A stretch of DNA of 64,000 nt from PoT sp049331405 (GTDB lineage: Bacteria > Planctomycetota > Planctomycetia > Isosphaerales > Isosphaeraceae): positions 4,402,001 through 4,466,000 of the forward strand of contig NZ_CP186274.1 of the NCBI RefSeq assembly GCF_049331405.1. The letters are read 5' to 3'. Positions 41,836-50,690 of this stretch are shown one piece after another. A program made the position numbers and the translations under genes. The notes under the pieces are model-generated. The model saw only the letters and a program-made list of their open reading frames with translations, made no database searches and had not been told where the DNA came from. How positions within the stretch are numbered: the first letter of the stretch is position 1; the number at the start of each line of letters is the position of its first letter.

Positions 41836-42708
41836 TTGCCGCGTCTTGGGACCGTTGCAATCGTCGGAGTCGGCTTGATCGGCGGATCGGTCGGGAAAGC
41901 GCTTCGGGAACGGGGTCTGGTCGAACGGGTCGTGGGGATCGGTCGCGATGCCTCGAGACTCGATGAGGGAGTCCGGCACGGGGCGATCGACGAAGGTACG
42001 ACCGATCCTCGACGAGGGGTGGCCGCAGCGGAGGTCGTGGTCATTTGCACGCCGGTCCCCCAGATCGTCGACGACGTCCGGAACGCAGCCGAGTGGGGGC
42101 CGGAGGGGGTCTTGGTGACCGACGCGGGGAGCACGAAGCGCGAGATCGTCGAGCAGGTCGCCAAGCACGATCGATCGCGCGCGGTCTTCGTGGGGGGACA
42201 CCCGATCGCAGGTTCCGAACGCAAAGGGGTGGCCTTCGCCGACGCCAACCTCTTCGTGAACCGGTCATGCGTGCTGACCCCGACGGCCGACACCCCGCCC
42301 GATCGCCTGCAACGAGCCCGAGAGTTCTGGGGCGGCCTGGGTTGCCGCATGATCGAGACGACCCCCGAAGACCACGATAAGGCCCTCGCCCTGACCAGCC
42401 ACCTGCCGCATGCCCTGGCCTCCGCGCTCGCCGGCGTGATCCCCGCCGAGATCCTGGCGATGGCCGCCGGGGCTTATCGGGACGGGACGCGGGTCGCCGG
42501 GTCGGATGCGAAGCTCTGGTCGGGGATCTTCCGGGCCAATCGCGAGGCGGTCCTCGAGGCGATGACCGCGTTCGAAAAGCGCCTCTCCGCGTTCAAGGAC
42601 GCCCTCGTCGCCGATGACGAACCGACGCTGAATGACTTATGGGATTCGGCCAAGGCCCTGCGGGCTCGTTTCGACTCGGAAAACTCGGCGGTGGGCATCG
42701 AAAGTTGA
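41836..42708 (+). CDS. tyrA: Prephenate dehydrogenase TyrA
   Basis: A 290-aa NAD(P)-dependent enzyme that turns prephenate into 4-hydroxyphenylpyruvate for tyrosine (or arogenate to tyrosine). The Rossmann start 'VAIVGVGLIGGSVGKALRERG' and 'VVICTPVPQIVDDV', then 'GHPIAGSERKGVAFADANLF' (substrate loop with His and Ser) and 'ALTSHLPHALASALAG' (active-site His) are all present. Length fits the single-domain form without a chorismate mutase or ACT domain. The start is TTG at 41836 with GAGGAG 9 nt upstream; no nearby ATG fits. It is a single gene between the FHA kinase and purL. Confidence 0.92.
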   Translation: MPRLGTVAIVGVGLIGGSVGKALRERGLVERVVGIGRDASRLDEGVRHGAIDEGTTDPRRGVAAAEVVVICTPVPQIVDDVRNAAEWGPEGVLVTDAGSTKREIVEQVAKHDRSRAVFVGGHPIAGSERKGVAFADANLFVNRSCVLTPTADTPPDRLQRAREFWGGLGCRMIETTPEDHDKALALTSHLPHALASALAGVIPAEILAMAAGAYRDGTRVAGSDAKLWSGIFRANREAVLEAMTAFEKRLSAFKDALVADDEPTLNDLWDSAKALRARFDSENSAVGIES

Positions 42709-42998
42709 GAATTGCATCCTGATGACTTGATTTTCATCCTGGAACGGACAACCTGGAAACGTATCCTTGATCCTGCGGTGCGCGTGAACTCGTTTCTCCC
42801 GCCTCGCGGCCCCGGTGGTCGTCGTCGACAAGATTAAAGCGTTACCCTACCTCGCCGATCACGGGCCACCCCCTGGCCCGCGACCGGTCGCGAAGCTAGT
42901 CCCTCAACATGGGTCTTCGGCACACCAACGGATTGGTACATCGGCTGACTTGAACGAACCTTTGATCCAATTTCGTCCTCTTCGAGTTAAATCTCATC

Positions 42999-45869
42999 AT
43001 GTTATGGCATTTGCAGATTGACGCAGCCGCGGGCACCGTCGACCGCGAAGGTCGACGGATCGAGGCCGAGTCGGTCGAGTTGGGTCTCTCGGGTCCTTGG
43101 CGAATCACCGCAAGTCGCGGATTCTTGGTCGAAGGGACGCTCTCGAAGGACGACCTGATCCGAGCGGCCGAGCAGATCCTCGTCGATCCGGTCGTCGAAG
43201 CCTTTTCCGTCAAGCCTTCGCGTGAGTCGGGCCTCGGCCGGGCGAACGCCGTCCACGTCCTCCCCAAGCCGGGCGTGACCGACCCCGAGGCCGAGAGCGC
43301 CCTGGCCCTCCTGAAGGACCTCGACTTCGGTGTCGAGAACGTCCGCACGATCCGGACGTACCTCGTCGATGGCCCCGCGGAAGAGCTCCCCAGGCTCATC
43401 CAGCGCGTGCTCGCCAACGACGCCGTCGAGCAGGCGATCCAAGGAGCCTTGCCCTTCGATCGACTCGGTCAGGGGCATGAGTACAAGTTCCACCGCGTCG
43501 ACGTCGCGCTCCGCGGCATGAATGACGCCGAGCTCCTGCACCTCAGCAAGTCGGGCCAGCTCCACCTCAGCCTGGCCGAGATGCAGACGATCCAGCGCCA
43601 CTTCGCCGAGCTCGGCCGCGACCCGTCCGACGTCGAGCTCGAGACGCTCGCTCAGACGTGGAGCGAGCACTGCTCGCACAAGACGCTCCGCGGACTCATC
43701 GAGTTCGAAGGCCAGGTCATCAACAACCTCCTGAAGCAGACCATCTTCCAGGCCACTCGCGAGCTCGACTCCGACTGGCTCGTCAGCGTCTTCGCCGACA
43801 ACGCCGGCGTCGTCCGGTTCGACGATGATGTGGACGTCTGCTTCAAGGTCGAGACGCACAATCACCCGTCGGCCATCGACCCCTACGGCGGAGCCAACAC
43901 CGGCCTCGGCGGCGTGATCCGCGACCCGCTCGGCACCGGCCTGGGCGCGAAGCCGATCTGCAATACCGACGTCTTCTGCGTGGCCGCCCCCGACTTCCCC
44001 CCCGATGCCCTCCCCTCCGGCGTGCTCCATCCCAAGCGCGTGCTCAAGGGGGTCGTCGCCGGCGTGCGCGACTACGGCAACCGCATGGGGATCCCGACGG
44101 TCAACGGCGCGCTCGTCGTCGACCCTGATTTCCTCGCGAATCCGCTCGTCTTCTGCGGCACGATCGGCGTGATCCCGCGCGGGATGTCGAGCAAGAGCGT
44201 CGAGCCGGGCGACCGGATCGTCGCCATCGGCGGCAGGACGGGCCGCGACGGCATCCACGGCGCCACGTTCAGCTCTGCCGAGCTCACGGCCGAGAGCGAG
44301 AGCCTCTCGGGCGGCGCCGTGCAGATCGGCAATGCCATCACCGAGAAGATGGTGCTGGATGTCGTGCTCCAGGCCCGAGATAAGGGCCTCTTCCGCTCGA
44401 TCACCGACTGCGGCGCGGGCGGTTTCAGCTCGGCCGTCGGCGAGATGGGCGAGCACCTCGGCGCCCTCGTCGACCTCGAGAAGGCCCCGCTCAAGTATGA
44501 AGGGCTATCCTACACCGAGATCTGGATCTCGGAGGCCCAGGAGCGCATGGTCCTGGCCGTGCCCCCGGAAAACTGGAAGGCGCTGCACGACCTCTGCGCC
44601 AGAGAGTCGGTCGAGGCGACCGACCTCGGCGAGTTCGTCGACACGGGCAAGCTGACCCTCCGCTATCAGGGGGAGACGGTTGCCGACCTCTCGATGGAAT
44701 TCCTCCACGAGGGCCGGCCCGCGGTCGTCCGCACGGCGACGTACACCGCGCCTCCCGAGAAGGACCTGCCGCTCCCCGATCGGACCGACTACGGCGACGA
44801 CCTGCTCAAGATCCTCGCCGCCTGGGATGTCTGCAGCAAGGAGTGGATCGTCCGCCAGTACGACCACGAGGTCCAGGCCCGCACGGTGGTCAAGCCGCTG
44901 GTCGGCGTCGACGACGACGGCCCCGGCAACGCCTCCGTCGTCCTTCCCGTGCGGGGATCCCGGCGAGGCCTGGCGGTCGGCTGCGGGATCAACCCGCGCT
45001 ACGGCAAGCTCGACCCCTACGCCATGGCCGGCTGCGTGATCGATGAGGCGATCCGCAACTGCGTGGCCGTCGGCGCGGATCCCGAAAAGATCGCCCTGCT
45101 CGACAACTTCTGCTGGGGCAACACCGAGCGCCCCGAGACCCTCGGCTCACTCGTGAGGGCGGCTCAGGGGTGCCACGATTACGCCCTCCAGTACGGCACG
45201 CCGTTCATCTCGGGCAAGGATAGCCTCTACAACGAGTACACCCACGAGGGGCAGAGCCGGGCCATCCCGCCGACGCTGCTCATCAGCGCGATGGGCCAGG
45301 TCCCGGACGTCGGCACCTGCGTGACCATGGACCTGAAGGAAGCGGGCAACGTCCTCTTCGTCGTGGGTGAGACCAAGCTCGAGCTGGGCGGCTCGCACTG
45401 GGCCCTGACGCAGGGGACCGAAGGCGGGCGCGTGCCCAGAGTCGACGGCGAGCGCGGCAAGGCGACGTTCGCGTTCATCCACTCGGCGATCAAACAGGGC
45501 CTGATCCGTAGTTGCCACGACCTGAGCGAAGGGGGCCTCGCCACAGGGCTGGCCGAGATGGCCTTCGCCGGCGGCCTGGGCGTGAAGGCCTCGCTGCAAG
45601 ATGTTCCCCGTCCTGAAGACGCCTCCCACGACGCCGCCCTCCTCTTCTCGGAGTCCCCCACCCGCTTCCTGCTCGAAGTCCATCCCGATGCCGTCCCCCC
45701 CCTGCTCAAGCTCGCGGCGTCCCTCCCCATCGCCCGAATCGGCGAAGTGTCGCAACCGGCCGGTGAAGTCGCGCCTCGCCTCGTGATCACGGGGCTCGGG
45801 GGCCAGCCGGCGATCGACGTCTCCCTCGACGACTTGAAGTCCGCGTGGCAAGTTCCGCTCCGCTGGTAG
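42999..45869 (+). CDS. purL: FGAM synthase PurL with fused PurS-like N-terminus
   Basis: A 956-aa phosphoribosylformylglycinamidine synthase large subunit, step 4 of purine synthesis, which takes ammonia from PurQ. The N-terminal about 170 aa look like two PurS-type units: 'LSKDDLIRAAEQILVDPVVEAFSV', quoted in part here as 'AEQILVDPVVEAFSV', and 'VHVLPKPGVTDPEAES' to 'VLANDAVEQAI'. The rest is PurL: 'LAQTWSEHCSHKTLRG', 'ETHNHPSAIDPYGGANTGLGG', 'SITDCGAGGFSSAVGEMG', 'FISGKDSLYNEY' and 'HDLSEGGLATGLAEM'. Ordinary PurL is about 730-760 aa. No separate purS gene is adjacent. A weak ribosome-binding site precedes the ATG. Confidence 0.93.
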   Translation: MLWHLQIDAAAGTVDREGRRIEAESVELGLSGPWRITASRGFLVEGTLSKDDLIRAAEQILVDPVVEAFSVKPSRESGLGRANAVHVLPKPGVTDPEAESALALLKDLDFGVENVRTIRTYLVDGPAEELPRLIQRVLANDAVEQAIQGALPFDRLGQGHEYKFHRVDVALRGMNDAELLHLSKSGQLHLSLAEMQTIQRHFAELGRDPSDVELETLAQTWSEHCSHKTLRGLIEFEGQVINNLLKQTIFQATRELDSDWLVSVFADNAGVVRFDDDVDVCFKVETHNHPSAIDPYGGANTGLGGVIRDPLGTGLGAKPICNTDVFCVAAPDFPPDALPSGVLHPKRVLKGVVAGVRDYGNRMGIPTVNGALVVDPDFLANPLVFCGTIGVIPRGMSSKSVEPGDRIVAIGGRTGRDGIHGATFSSAELTAESESLSGGAVQIGNAITEKMVLDVVLQARDKGLFRSITDCGAGGFSSAVGEMGEHLGALVDLEKAPLKYEGLSYTEIWISEAQERMVLAVPPENWKALHDLCARESVEATDLGEFVDTGKLTLRYQGETVADLSMEFLHEGRPAVVRTATYTAPPEKDLPLPDRTDYGDDLLKILAAWDVCSKEWIVRQYDHEVQARTVVKPLVGVDDDGPGNASVVLPVRGSRRGLAVGCGINPRYGKLDPYAMAGCVIDEAIRNCVAVGADPEKIALLDNFCWGNTERPETLGSLVRAAQGCHDYALQYGTPFISGKDSLYNEYTHEGQSRAIPPTLLISAMGQVPDVGTCVTMDLKEAGNVLFVVGETKLELGGSHWALTQGTEGGRVPRVDGERGKATFAFIHSAIKQGLIRSCHDLSEGGLATGLAEMAFAGGLGVKASLQDVPRPEDASHDAALLFSESPTRFLLEVHPDAVPPLLKLAASLPIARIGEVSQPAGEVAPRLVITGLGGQPAIDVSLDDLKSAWQVPLRW

Positions 45870-45928
45870 ATCGAGTCTCCCACCTCAACGAGTTCTTTAT
45901 GGATGTAAAATCTGATAGGGAATCAAAA

Positions 45929-46759
45929 ATGCTAAGATTCGTGACATTTGTAGATGGATCCAATCTTGACGGCGTCCTGAAGCACCTGAATCTGCGCGTG
46001 GACGACTATGGCTCGTTCTACCGGCATGTTTTCGAGCAGAGCGTGCACTACTGGGGCCGGACGTTCGCCGAAGGGTCCCCCTGGCCCTCGGCCCAGCATT
46101 CTCGGATCTACTGGTATGTCGTCGGCAAGATGGACGAGTGGGACCTGAACGACCCCAAGGCGGAGTCCCGGCTCCGCAGCCGATTCGAGCTGAATCCGAG
46201 GCTCCGCGACAGCTACCTCGAGGACGTCGGTCGCAGGATGCCGGACCTCTCGGCGGAGCGCCGGGCGGAAGAGGCCTGGAACCTCTGCTTCACAGAGACC
46301 CGCGAGTGGTACGAAGGCAAGCGACGCGCCCTCGAGCGAAAGAAGCGGTTCTATCACGGCGTCCAGGCGGCGACCGACTTCGTCGAGATCCGCCAGGAAG
46401 GGCACTGGAAGGTCGACCTGCTGCACCACACGCTGAACGAGAAGGGGCTCGACACGAGCCTGGCCGTCGACATGGTCGCGCTCCAGGATACGTACGACAT
46501 CGCCCTCCTGATCTCGGGCGACGCCGACGGTATCCCCGGCATCAACTATGTGAAGGGTAGGTCGAAGCACGTTGGCGTGGCCGAGTTCCGCCGGGGAGCC
46601 CCGGCCGACTTCCCGGCCAAGGGGGCCTCGTCCCGCTTGAAGATCGCCGCCGATTTCGTGGTCCAGGTCTATGAAGCCGACCTGATCCGTCGCAACCTGG
46701 CCTATCGCGCCGAGGTCGACTATCCCGCCACCTACTCGCCCAACGAAGGCAATTATTGA
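45929..46759 (+). CDS. NYN-domain (LabA/DUF88-type) protein
   Basis: A 276-aa protein with a PIN-like NYN domain, the fold of metal-dependent ribonucleases. 'FVTFVDGSNLDG' (Asp9) opens the domain and 'LAVDMVALQDTYDIALLISGDADG' (given as 'AVDMVALQDTYDIALLISG' and 'GDADG') carries the other acidic residues. A long helical insert (about 60-150) lies in between and the C-terminal part is family-specific. The start at 45929 has AGGGAA 6 nt upstream; GTG 45845 and ATG 45899 are alternatives. It sits between purL and purQ, 60 bp after purL and 2 bp before the purQ ATG, so it should be co-translated with them. Its target RNA is unknown. Confidence 0.85.
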   Translation: MLRFVTFVDGSNLDGVLKHLNLRVDDYGSFYRHVFEQSVHYWGRTFAEGSPWPSAQHSRIYWYVVGKMDEWDLNDPKAESRLRSRFELNPRLRDSYLEDVGRRMPDLSAERRAEEAWNLCFTETREWYEGKRRALERKKRFYHGVQAATDFVEIRQEGHWKVDLLHHTLNEKGLDTSLAVDMVALQDTYDIALLISGDADGIPGINYVKGRSKHVGVAEFRRGAPADFPAKGASSRLKIAADFVVQVYEADLIRRNLAYRAEVDYPATYSPNEGNY

Positions 46760-46761
46760 TC

Positions 46762-47535
46762 ATGGCTAGACCTCGCGCCATCATCCTGCGGGCCCCGGGC
46801 ACGAACTGCGACGAGGAGACGGCGGCCGCCTGGCGGCTCGCCGGCGCCGAAGCTGAGACCTGGCACGTCGCGCGGCTGCTCGAGGAGCCCAGGGCCCTCG
46901 ACTCGTACCAGATCCTGACCCTGCCCGGCGGATTCTCTTACGGCGACGACCTGGGCGCGGGGCGCATCCTGGCCACCCGCCTGGGGACCGTCCTCAACGA
47001 CGCCATCCGGAACTTCCACGCGCGAGGCGGCCTGATCCTCGGGATCTGCAACGGATTCCAGGTCCTGGTGAAGGCCGGATTCCTGCCCGGCGAAGGCTGC
47101 ACCGGCGCCGCGACCATCACGCATAACGACTCGGGCCACTTCGAGTCGCGCTGGGTCCGCATGCAGCCGAACCCGGGGCTCTCCCCGTTCATCAGCGACG
47201 ATGAGCCGATCGAACTGCCCGTCGCCCACGGCGAAGGCAAGTTCATGCTCTCGGATCCGGCCGAGCTCGCCCGGCTCGAGGCGGCAGGCCAGGTCCTGCT
47301 GCGCTACGCCGACAAGGACGGCAAGCCCACGGCCGAGTATCCGGCGAACCCGAACGGTACGCCGGGCGCGGTGGCCGGCATCTGCGACAGCACCGGCCGC
47401 ATCTTCGGCCTCATGCCCCACCCCGAGCGGTTCGTCGACCCGCTCCACCACCCGCGATGGACACGGAACCGCACCGACCGGGAAGGAGACGGCATGCGGA
47501 TCTTCCACGGGGCCGTCAAGGCCCTGAGCGCCTGA
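46762..47535 (+). CDS. purQ: FGAM synthase glutaminase subunit PurQ
   Basis: A 257-aa class I glutamine amidotransferase that supplies ammonia to PurL. Motifs: 'ILRAPGTNCDEETAAAWRLAG', quoted in part as 'LRAPGTNCDEETAAAW', 'LTLPGGFSYGDDLGAGRI', the nucleophile in 'LGICNGFQVLVKAGFLPG' (Cys) and 'GLMPHPERFVDPLH' (His). Length is usual for the PurQ of PurSQL systems. Start: ATG at 46762; an in-frame TTG at 46756 overlaps the NYN stop and has a better-spaced GAAGG. A hairpin after the stop (47544-47581) should end the pur transcript. Confidence 0.94.
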   Translation: MARPRAIILRAPGTNCDEETAAAWRLAGAEAETWHVARLLEEPRALDSYQILTLPGGFSYGDDLGAGRILATRLGTVLNDAIRNFHARGGLILGICNGFQVLVKAGFLPGEGCTGAATITHNDSGHFESRWVRMQPNPGLSPFISDDEPIELPVAHGEGKFMLSDPAELARLEAAGQVLLRYADKDGKPTAEYPANPNGTPGAVAGICDSTGRIFGLMPHPERFVDPLHHPRWTRNRTDREGDGMRIFHGAVKALSA

Positions 47536-47543
47536 TCGCCGAT

Positions 47544-47581
47544 GCCGAGTCGTCTCTTCGCCCCTGACGAGACGGCTCGGC
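47544..47581 (+). terminator. Terminator-like hairpin after purQ
   Basis: GCCGAGTCGTCTC (47544-47556) pairs with GAGACGGCTCGGC (47569-47581), 13 bp with one G-T wobble, 8 bp after the purQ stop. There is no T-run. Confidence 0.6.
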
Positions 47582-47657
47582 CAGTCTGGGATTCGTACAG
47601 GTCGACATCGACTCGTTGCGAGGGAGTAGTCCCCCTACCTCCGAGTCGGTTGATGGC

Positions 47658-48626
47658 TCACTCGCTCGGCATGAGCTGTTCGATGTAGGTCTTCATCGCA
47701 AGGAGAACCTGACTGCCCCCGACCGCGAAAAAGTCGTTGTGGCCGGCCGCATCAACGGTGAACTTCATGACGGGCGTGTGCGCCGCCTCGGCGAGTTTCT
47801 CGGCCATCGCGTGGGGGATGAGCGTGTCTCGGGCGCCGTGTCCAATCAGGACCGGGCAGCTCACCTTCGACATCTTCGAGAGGCTGTCGAAGCGGTGGCG
47901 GAGCAGGAGTGAGGCCGGCAGGAACGGGAAGTTCTTGCGCGACATGTCCCCCATGCTCGTGAATGTGCAGAACGAGATCAGGCCGGCGACCTTCTCGCGC
48001 GAGGCGAGGTCGATGGCCACGGCGCCACCGAGCGACCAACCTGCGGCGACGATCTTCCTCGGGTCGATGTCTTTGCGCGTGCGGAGGTGGGCCAGGGCCG
48101 CGTCGGCGGTCGCCTGACAGCCCGCTTCCGACGCCTTGCCGCCGCTCATGCCGTAGCCGACATAGTCGGGGATCATGACGTTGAAGCCGAGCTTGCGGAA
48201 GTGCTCGAGCTGGTCTACGGCATCGCTCAGGCACATGGCGTTGCCGTAAAAGTAGAGGATGGTCGGACGGATGGTCGCGTCCGGGAGCTCCTCGCCCCTG
48301 AGAGAGAGCGCCGGGGCGAAGAGGGCGATGACCTTGTCCCCCTTGGCGGTGGTCAGGGTGACGAGTTCCTCGTCGGGCCTCGGCTTGACGACGGTGTCGG
48401 GCTGCCCCTGTCGCTTGGCGCCGGGGAAGATGAGGTCGGACTGGAGCGAGAAAAGGACGCCGGCGAGTCCGACGTAGACCAGGACGAAAATGCGCGCGAT
48501 GCGCCAGGGCCAACTGGGCCTGCGACGGACGGGTGCCGGTTCGGGCCTTGGTCCTCGAGGTCGGCGTGGGGCCGGATTGGGCTGTTGGGTTTCGGGCTCC
48601 TCCATCAAGCACGATTGTAGCGACAC
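47658..48626 (-). CDS. Membrane-anchored alpha/beta hydrolase
   Basis: A 322-aa protein with a Pro/Arg-rich cytoplasmic start, one transmembrane helix at about residues 45-63 ('IARIFVLVYVGLAGVLFSL') and an alpha/beta hydrolase domain. Nucleophile elbow 'AAGWSLGGAVA' (G-W-S-L-G-G), Asp in 'GHGARDTLIP', His in 'DAAGHNDFF'; 'YFYGNAMCLSDAV' supplies the oxyanion region. It resembles the YqkD/Bem46-like hydrolases, whose substrate is not known. Start: GTG at 48626 with GGGAGG 6 nt upstream is preferred over the ATG at 48605, which has none. It is convergent with purQ. Confidence 0.86.
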   Translation of the reverse strand: MSLQSCLMEEPETQQPNPAPRRPRGPRPEPAPVRRRPSWPWRIARIFVLVYVGLAGVLFSLQSDLIFPGAKRQGQPDTVVKPRPDEELVTLTTAKGDKVIALFAPALSLRGEELPDATIRPTILYFYGNAMCLSDAVDQLEHFRKLGFNVMIPDYVGYGMSGGKASEAGCQATADAALAHLRTRKDIDPRKIVAAGWSLGGAVAIDLASREKVAGLISFCTFTSMGDMSRKNFPFLPASLLLRHRFDSLSKMSKVSCPVLIGHGARDTLIPHAMAEKLAEAAHTPVMKFTVDAAGHNDFFAVGGSQVLLAMKTYIEQLMPSE

Positions 48627-48647
48627 CGAGGACCTCCCGTCATGACG

Positions 48648-48681
48648 AAACGAAAGCCACGGCGCGAAGGCGCGCCGTGGC
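48648..48681 (-). terminator. Terminator downstream of spoVG
   Basis: GCCACGGCGCG (48656-48666), loop AAGG, CGCGCCGTGGC (48671-48681): a perfect 11-bp stem followed on the minus strand by TTTCGTTTCG. It lies 85 bp after the spoVG stop and just before the start of the hydrolase gene. Confidence 0.75.
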
Positions 48682-48766
48682 CGGTCGAATGCAGGTCAAT
48701 TCGAGGTCCGCAACCCCCGGGACGACGTCCACGCCCGGAGGTCGCTCGACGCTCCTTCATCGCAGC

Positions 48767-49405
48767 TCAAAGGCCGTTGCCGAAGCCCTGCGAGGTCTCG
48801 CGATCCGAGCCGATGCCTTCCGGCGAGCTCTCCTTACGAGGGGAGACGTGCGGCCCGCGGAGGACCGACTGGCTGCCGCGAGTGTGCTGCGTGTGGCCGC
48901 GGAGGGGCCCGCGGCGGAGGGGCGGCTCGCCCGCATGGGCGGCGACGGCCGGGGCGGCCGGGTCGAACGGCATATCGTATTCGGCGTCGAGATCGTCATA
49001 CCTCGACACGTAGCCCGGCAGCTTGGAACGCTCGAGTTCGTCGGCGTACGAGGCGAGAACGGCCCCCTGGATCTTCTCGCGGCACATCGAGTTGATCGGG
49101 TGCGCGATGTCGGCGTGCAGCTTGGCGCGGCCGTCGGCGTCGCGGATGGCCCGGTTCTCGTCCAGGCGGCTCCCGCACTGGTTGCAGAACCGGCTTCGCA
49201 GGTGGTTCTTGGTGCCGCAATGGTGGCAGCGGTCCGTCAGCTTCCGCGAAGGCATCGCGACGAAGAAGCCCTTGGCGCCCTCGATGATCTTGAGGTCGCG
49301 GATGACGAACATATCATCGAAGGTGATGGAACAAAAGGCTTGCAACCGCTCATTGCTGCCCGAGTTGTCTTCCATGAGCTTGATGCGGACTTCGGTGATC
49401 TCCAC
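48767..49405 (-). CDS. spoVG: SpoVG-family regulator with inserted zinc ribbon
   Basis: A 212-aa member of the SpoVG family, nucleic-acid-binding regulators of septation, sporulation and virulence in Firmicutes and others (usually 85-100 aa). The core is clear: 'MEITEVRIKLMEDN', 'CSITFDDMFVIRDLKIIEG', 'GFFVAMPSRK' and 'HADIAHPINSMCREKIQGAV'. Between the last two, about 40 residues form a zinc ribbon with Cys60, Cys63, Cys74 and Cys77 ('DRCHHCGTKNHLRSRFCNQC'). A low-complexity Arg/Gly/Pro-rich tail of about 80 aa follows. Start: GTG with AAAGGAG 8 nt upstream. It follows ispE by 13 bp, the same order as in Bacillus (ispE then spoVG). Confidence 0.92.
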   Translation of the reverse strand: MEITEVRIKLMEDNSGSNERLQAFCSITFDDMFVIRDLKIIEGAKGFFVAMPSRKLTDRCHHCGTKNHLRSRFCNQCGSRLDENRAIRDADGRAKLHADIAHPINSMCREKIQGAVLASYADELERSKLPGYVSRYDDLDAEYDMPFDPAAPAVAAHAGEPPLRRGPLRGHTQHTRGSQSVLRGPHVSPRKESSPEGIGSDRETSQGFGNGL

Positions 49406-49418
49406 AGCCGGTACTCCT

Positions 49419-50318
49419 TTACGAGGCGTTCTCTGCTGCTTGAGGGCCGCAGGATACGACCCGGACTCGTCCTAGTCCGAGCGTTTCAAGGTTGCGAGCT
49501 GCGGCTTGCGCCGCGCCCAGGTCGCGGCCCAGCCCGAAATAGGCCGAACCGCTCCCGCTCATTAGATACCCGTCGAGCGACGGGTCGAGACTCGCCAAGC
49601 CATCGCGGACCCGCGAGAGTGCGGGGGCGAGCGACTCGGCAACAGGCTGGAGCCGATTGAACAGCTCCGGCCCGAGGACGTCCGGTCGAGCTGCGACCAG
49701 AGCGTCCACCACCCTACCGAGCGGCCGAGGCCGTTCGGGAGGGATCAGGTGACTGTAGACGTCCGCCGTGCTCACGCCGATAGGCGGACAGATTAGGACG
49801 AAGTAAAGGGGCGCCGTCAGCGCCAGGGGCTCCACGACCTCGCCTCGGCCGCGACAGATCGCCGCCGGAGCATGCCGGAAAAACGCCACGTCGCTGCCGA
49901 TTTCCCCGGCCAGGGCGTCGAGCTGGTCGGGAGGAGTCCGCAACTCCCAGAGTTCATCCAGGGCCACCAGCGTCGCGGCCGCGTCGCTCGAGCCGCCCGC
50001 CAACCCCGCTTGTGCCGGGATCGACTTGCTGAGCCCGATGGCCGCGCCTCGCGTGCATCCCGACGCCCGCTTCAGCCGCTCCGCCGCCTTGACGACCAGG
50101 TTTTCACGCCCGGTCGGCAGGGTCGGATCGTCGCAGGTCAGCGTGATCTCCCCCGAGGGGTCGTCGGAGAACGTCAGGGTGTCGTGCAGGTCCACGGCGA
50201 CCATAAGCGATTCGATCTCATGGTAGCCATCGGGCCTGCGGCCCAGGATTTCCAGGAACAGATTCAGCTTCGCCGGGGCGAGCGCTCGCACCCCACCGGC
50301 ATGGCGACTCACGATCAT
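49419..50318 (-). CDS. ispE: 4-diphosphocytidyl-2-C-methyl-D-erythritol kinase IspE
   Basis: A 299-aa GHMP kinase of the non-mevalonate isoprenoid pathway. Visible: 'ALAPAKLNLFLEILGRRPDGYHEIES' (given as 'PAKLNLFLEILGRRPDGYHE'), the ATP loop 'IPAQAGLAGGSSDAAATL' and the C-terminal 'LMSGSGSAYFGL'. All GHMP motifs are intact and the length is typical. The ATG at 50318 is preceded by a G-rich stretch. It is first in an ispE-spoVG operon that ends at the terminator near 48656. Confidence 0.94.
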   Translation of the reverse strand: MIVSRHAGGVRALAPAKLNLFLEILGRRPDGYHEIESLMVAVDLHDTLTFSDDPSGEITLTCDDPTLPTGRENLVVKAAERLKRASGCTRGAAIGLSKSIPAQAGLAGGSSDAAATLVALDELWELRTPPDQLDALAGEIGSDVAFFRHAPAAICRGRGEVVEPLALTAPLYFVLICPPIGVSTADVYSHLIPPERPRPLGRVVDALVAARPDVLGPELFNRLQPVAESLAPALSRVRDGLASLDPSLDGYLMSGSGSAYFGLGRDLGAAQAAARNLETLGLGRVRVVSCGPQAAENAS

Positions 50319-50690
50319 TGGAACCCCGTCCAGCGCCCGCTCGTCGCGCCTTGATCTACAACATATCGGAGATCTTTGAGAAATTTATCGCTCGGGTAAC
50401 TTTCGCTCCGATCTCGACTTTCGTCGAGGGGGTCGGGGACGGGTCTCTCCGGCGACTCTTTTCGCATCGGTCTCGAACTGCGAGTCTTCTATCCCGATCG
50501 CAAAATCATCGCAAGGCCGAAAATTTCACTAAAGTCGAGATCTCCGGCCCTCAGACGACGATCAATATCAGTTCGGGCACGATTCGCGATTTCGGGCGAA
50601 ATATGGGCGGCGAAGTACGCTTTCGGAGTGGTGAAATGGGCGGTCGCGTTCACACTCTCGACGCGCCCGTTGTAACTCTTACGAAGTGTC
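50319..50690. other. Intergenic region
   Basis: About 370 bp between ispE and the TPR-like gene on the same strand; probably contains the ispE promoter. No RNA gene, repeat or ORF is supported. Confidence 0.4.
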
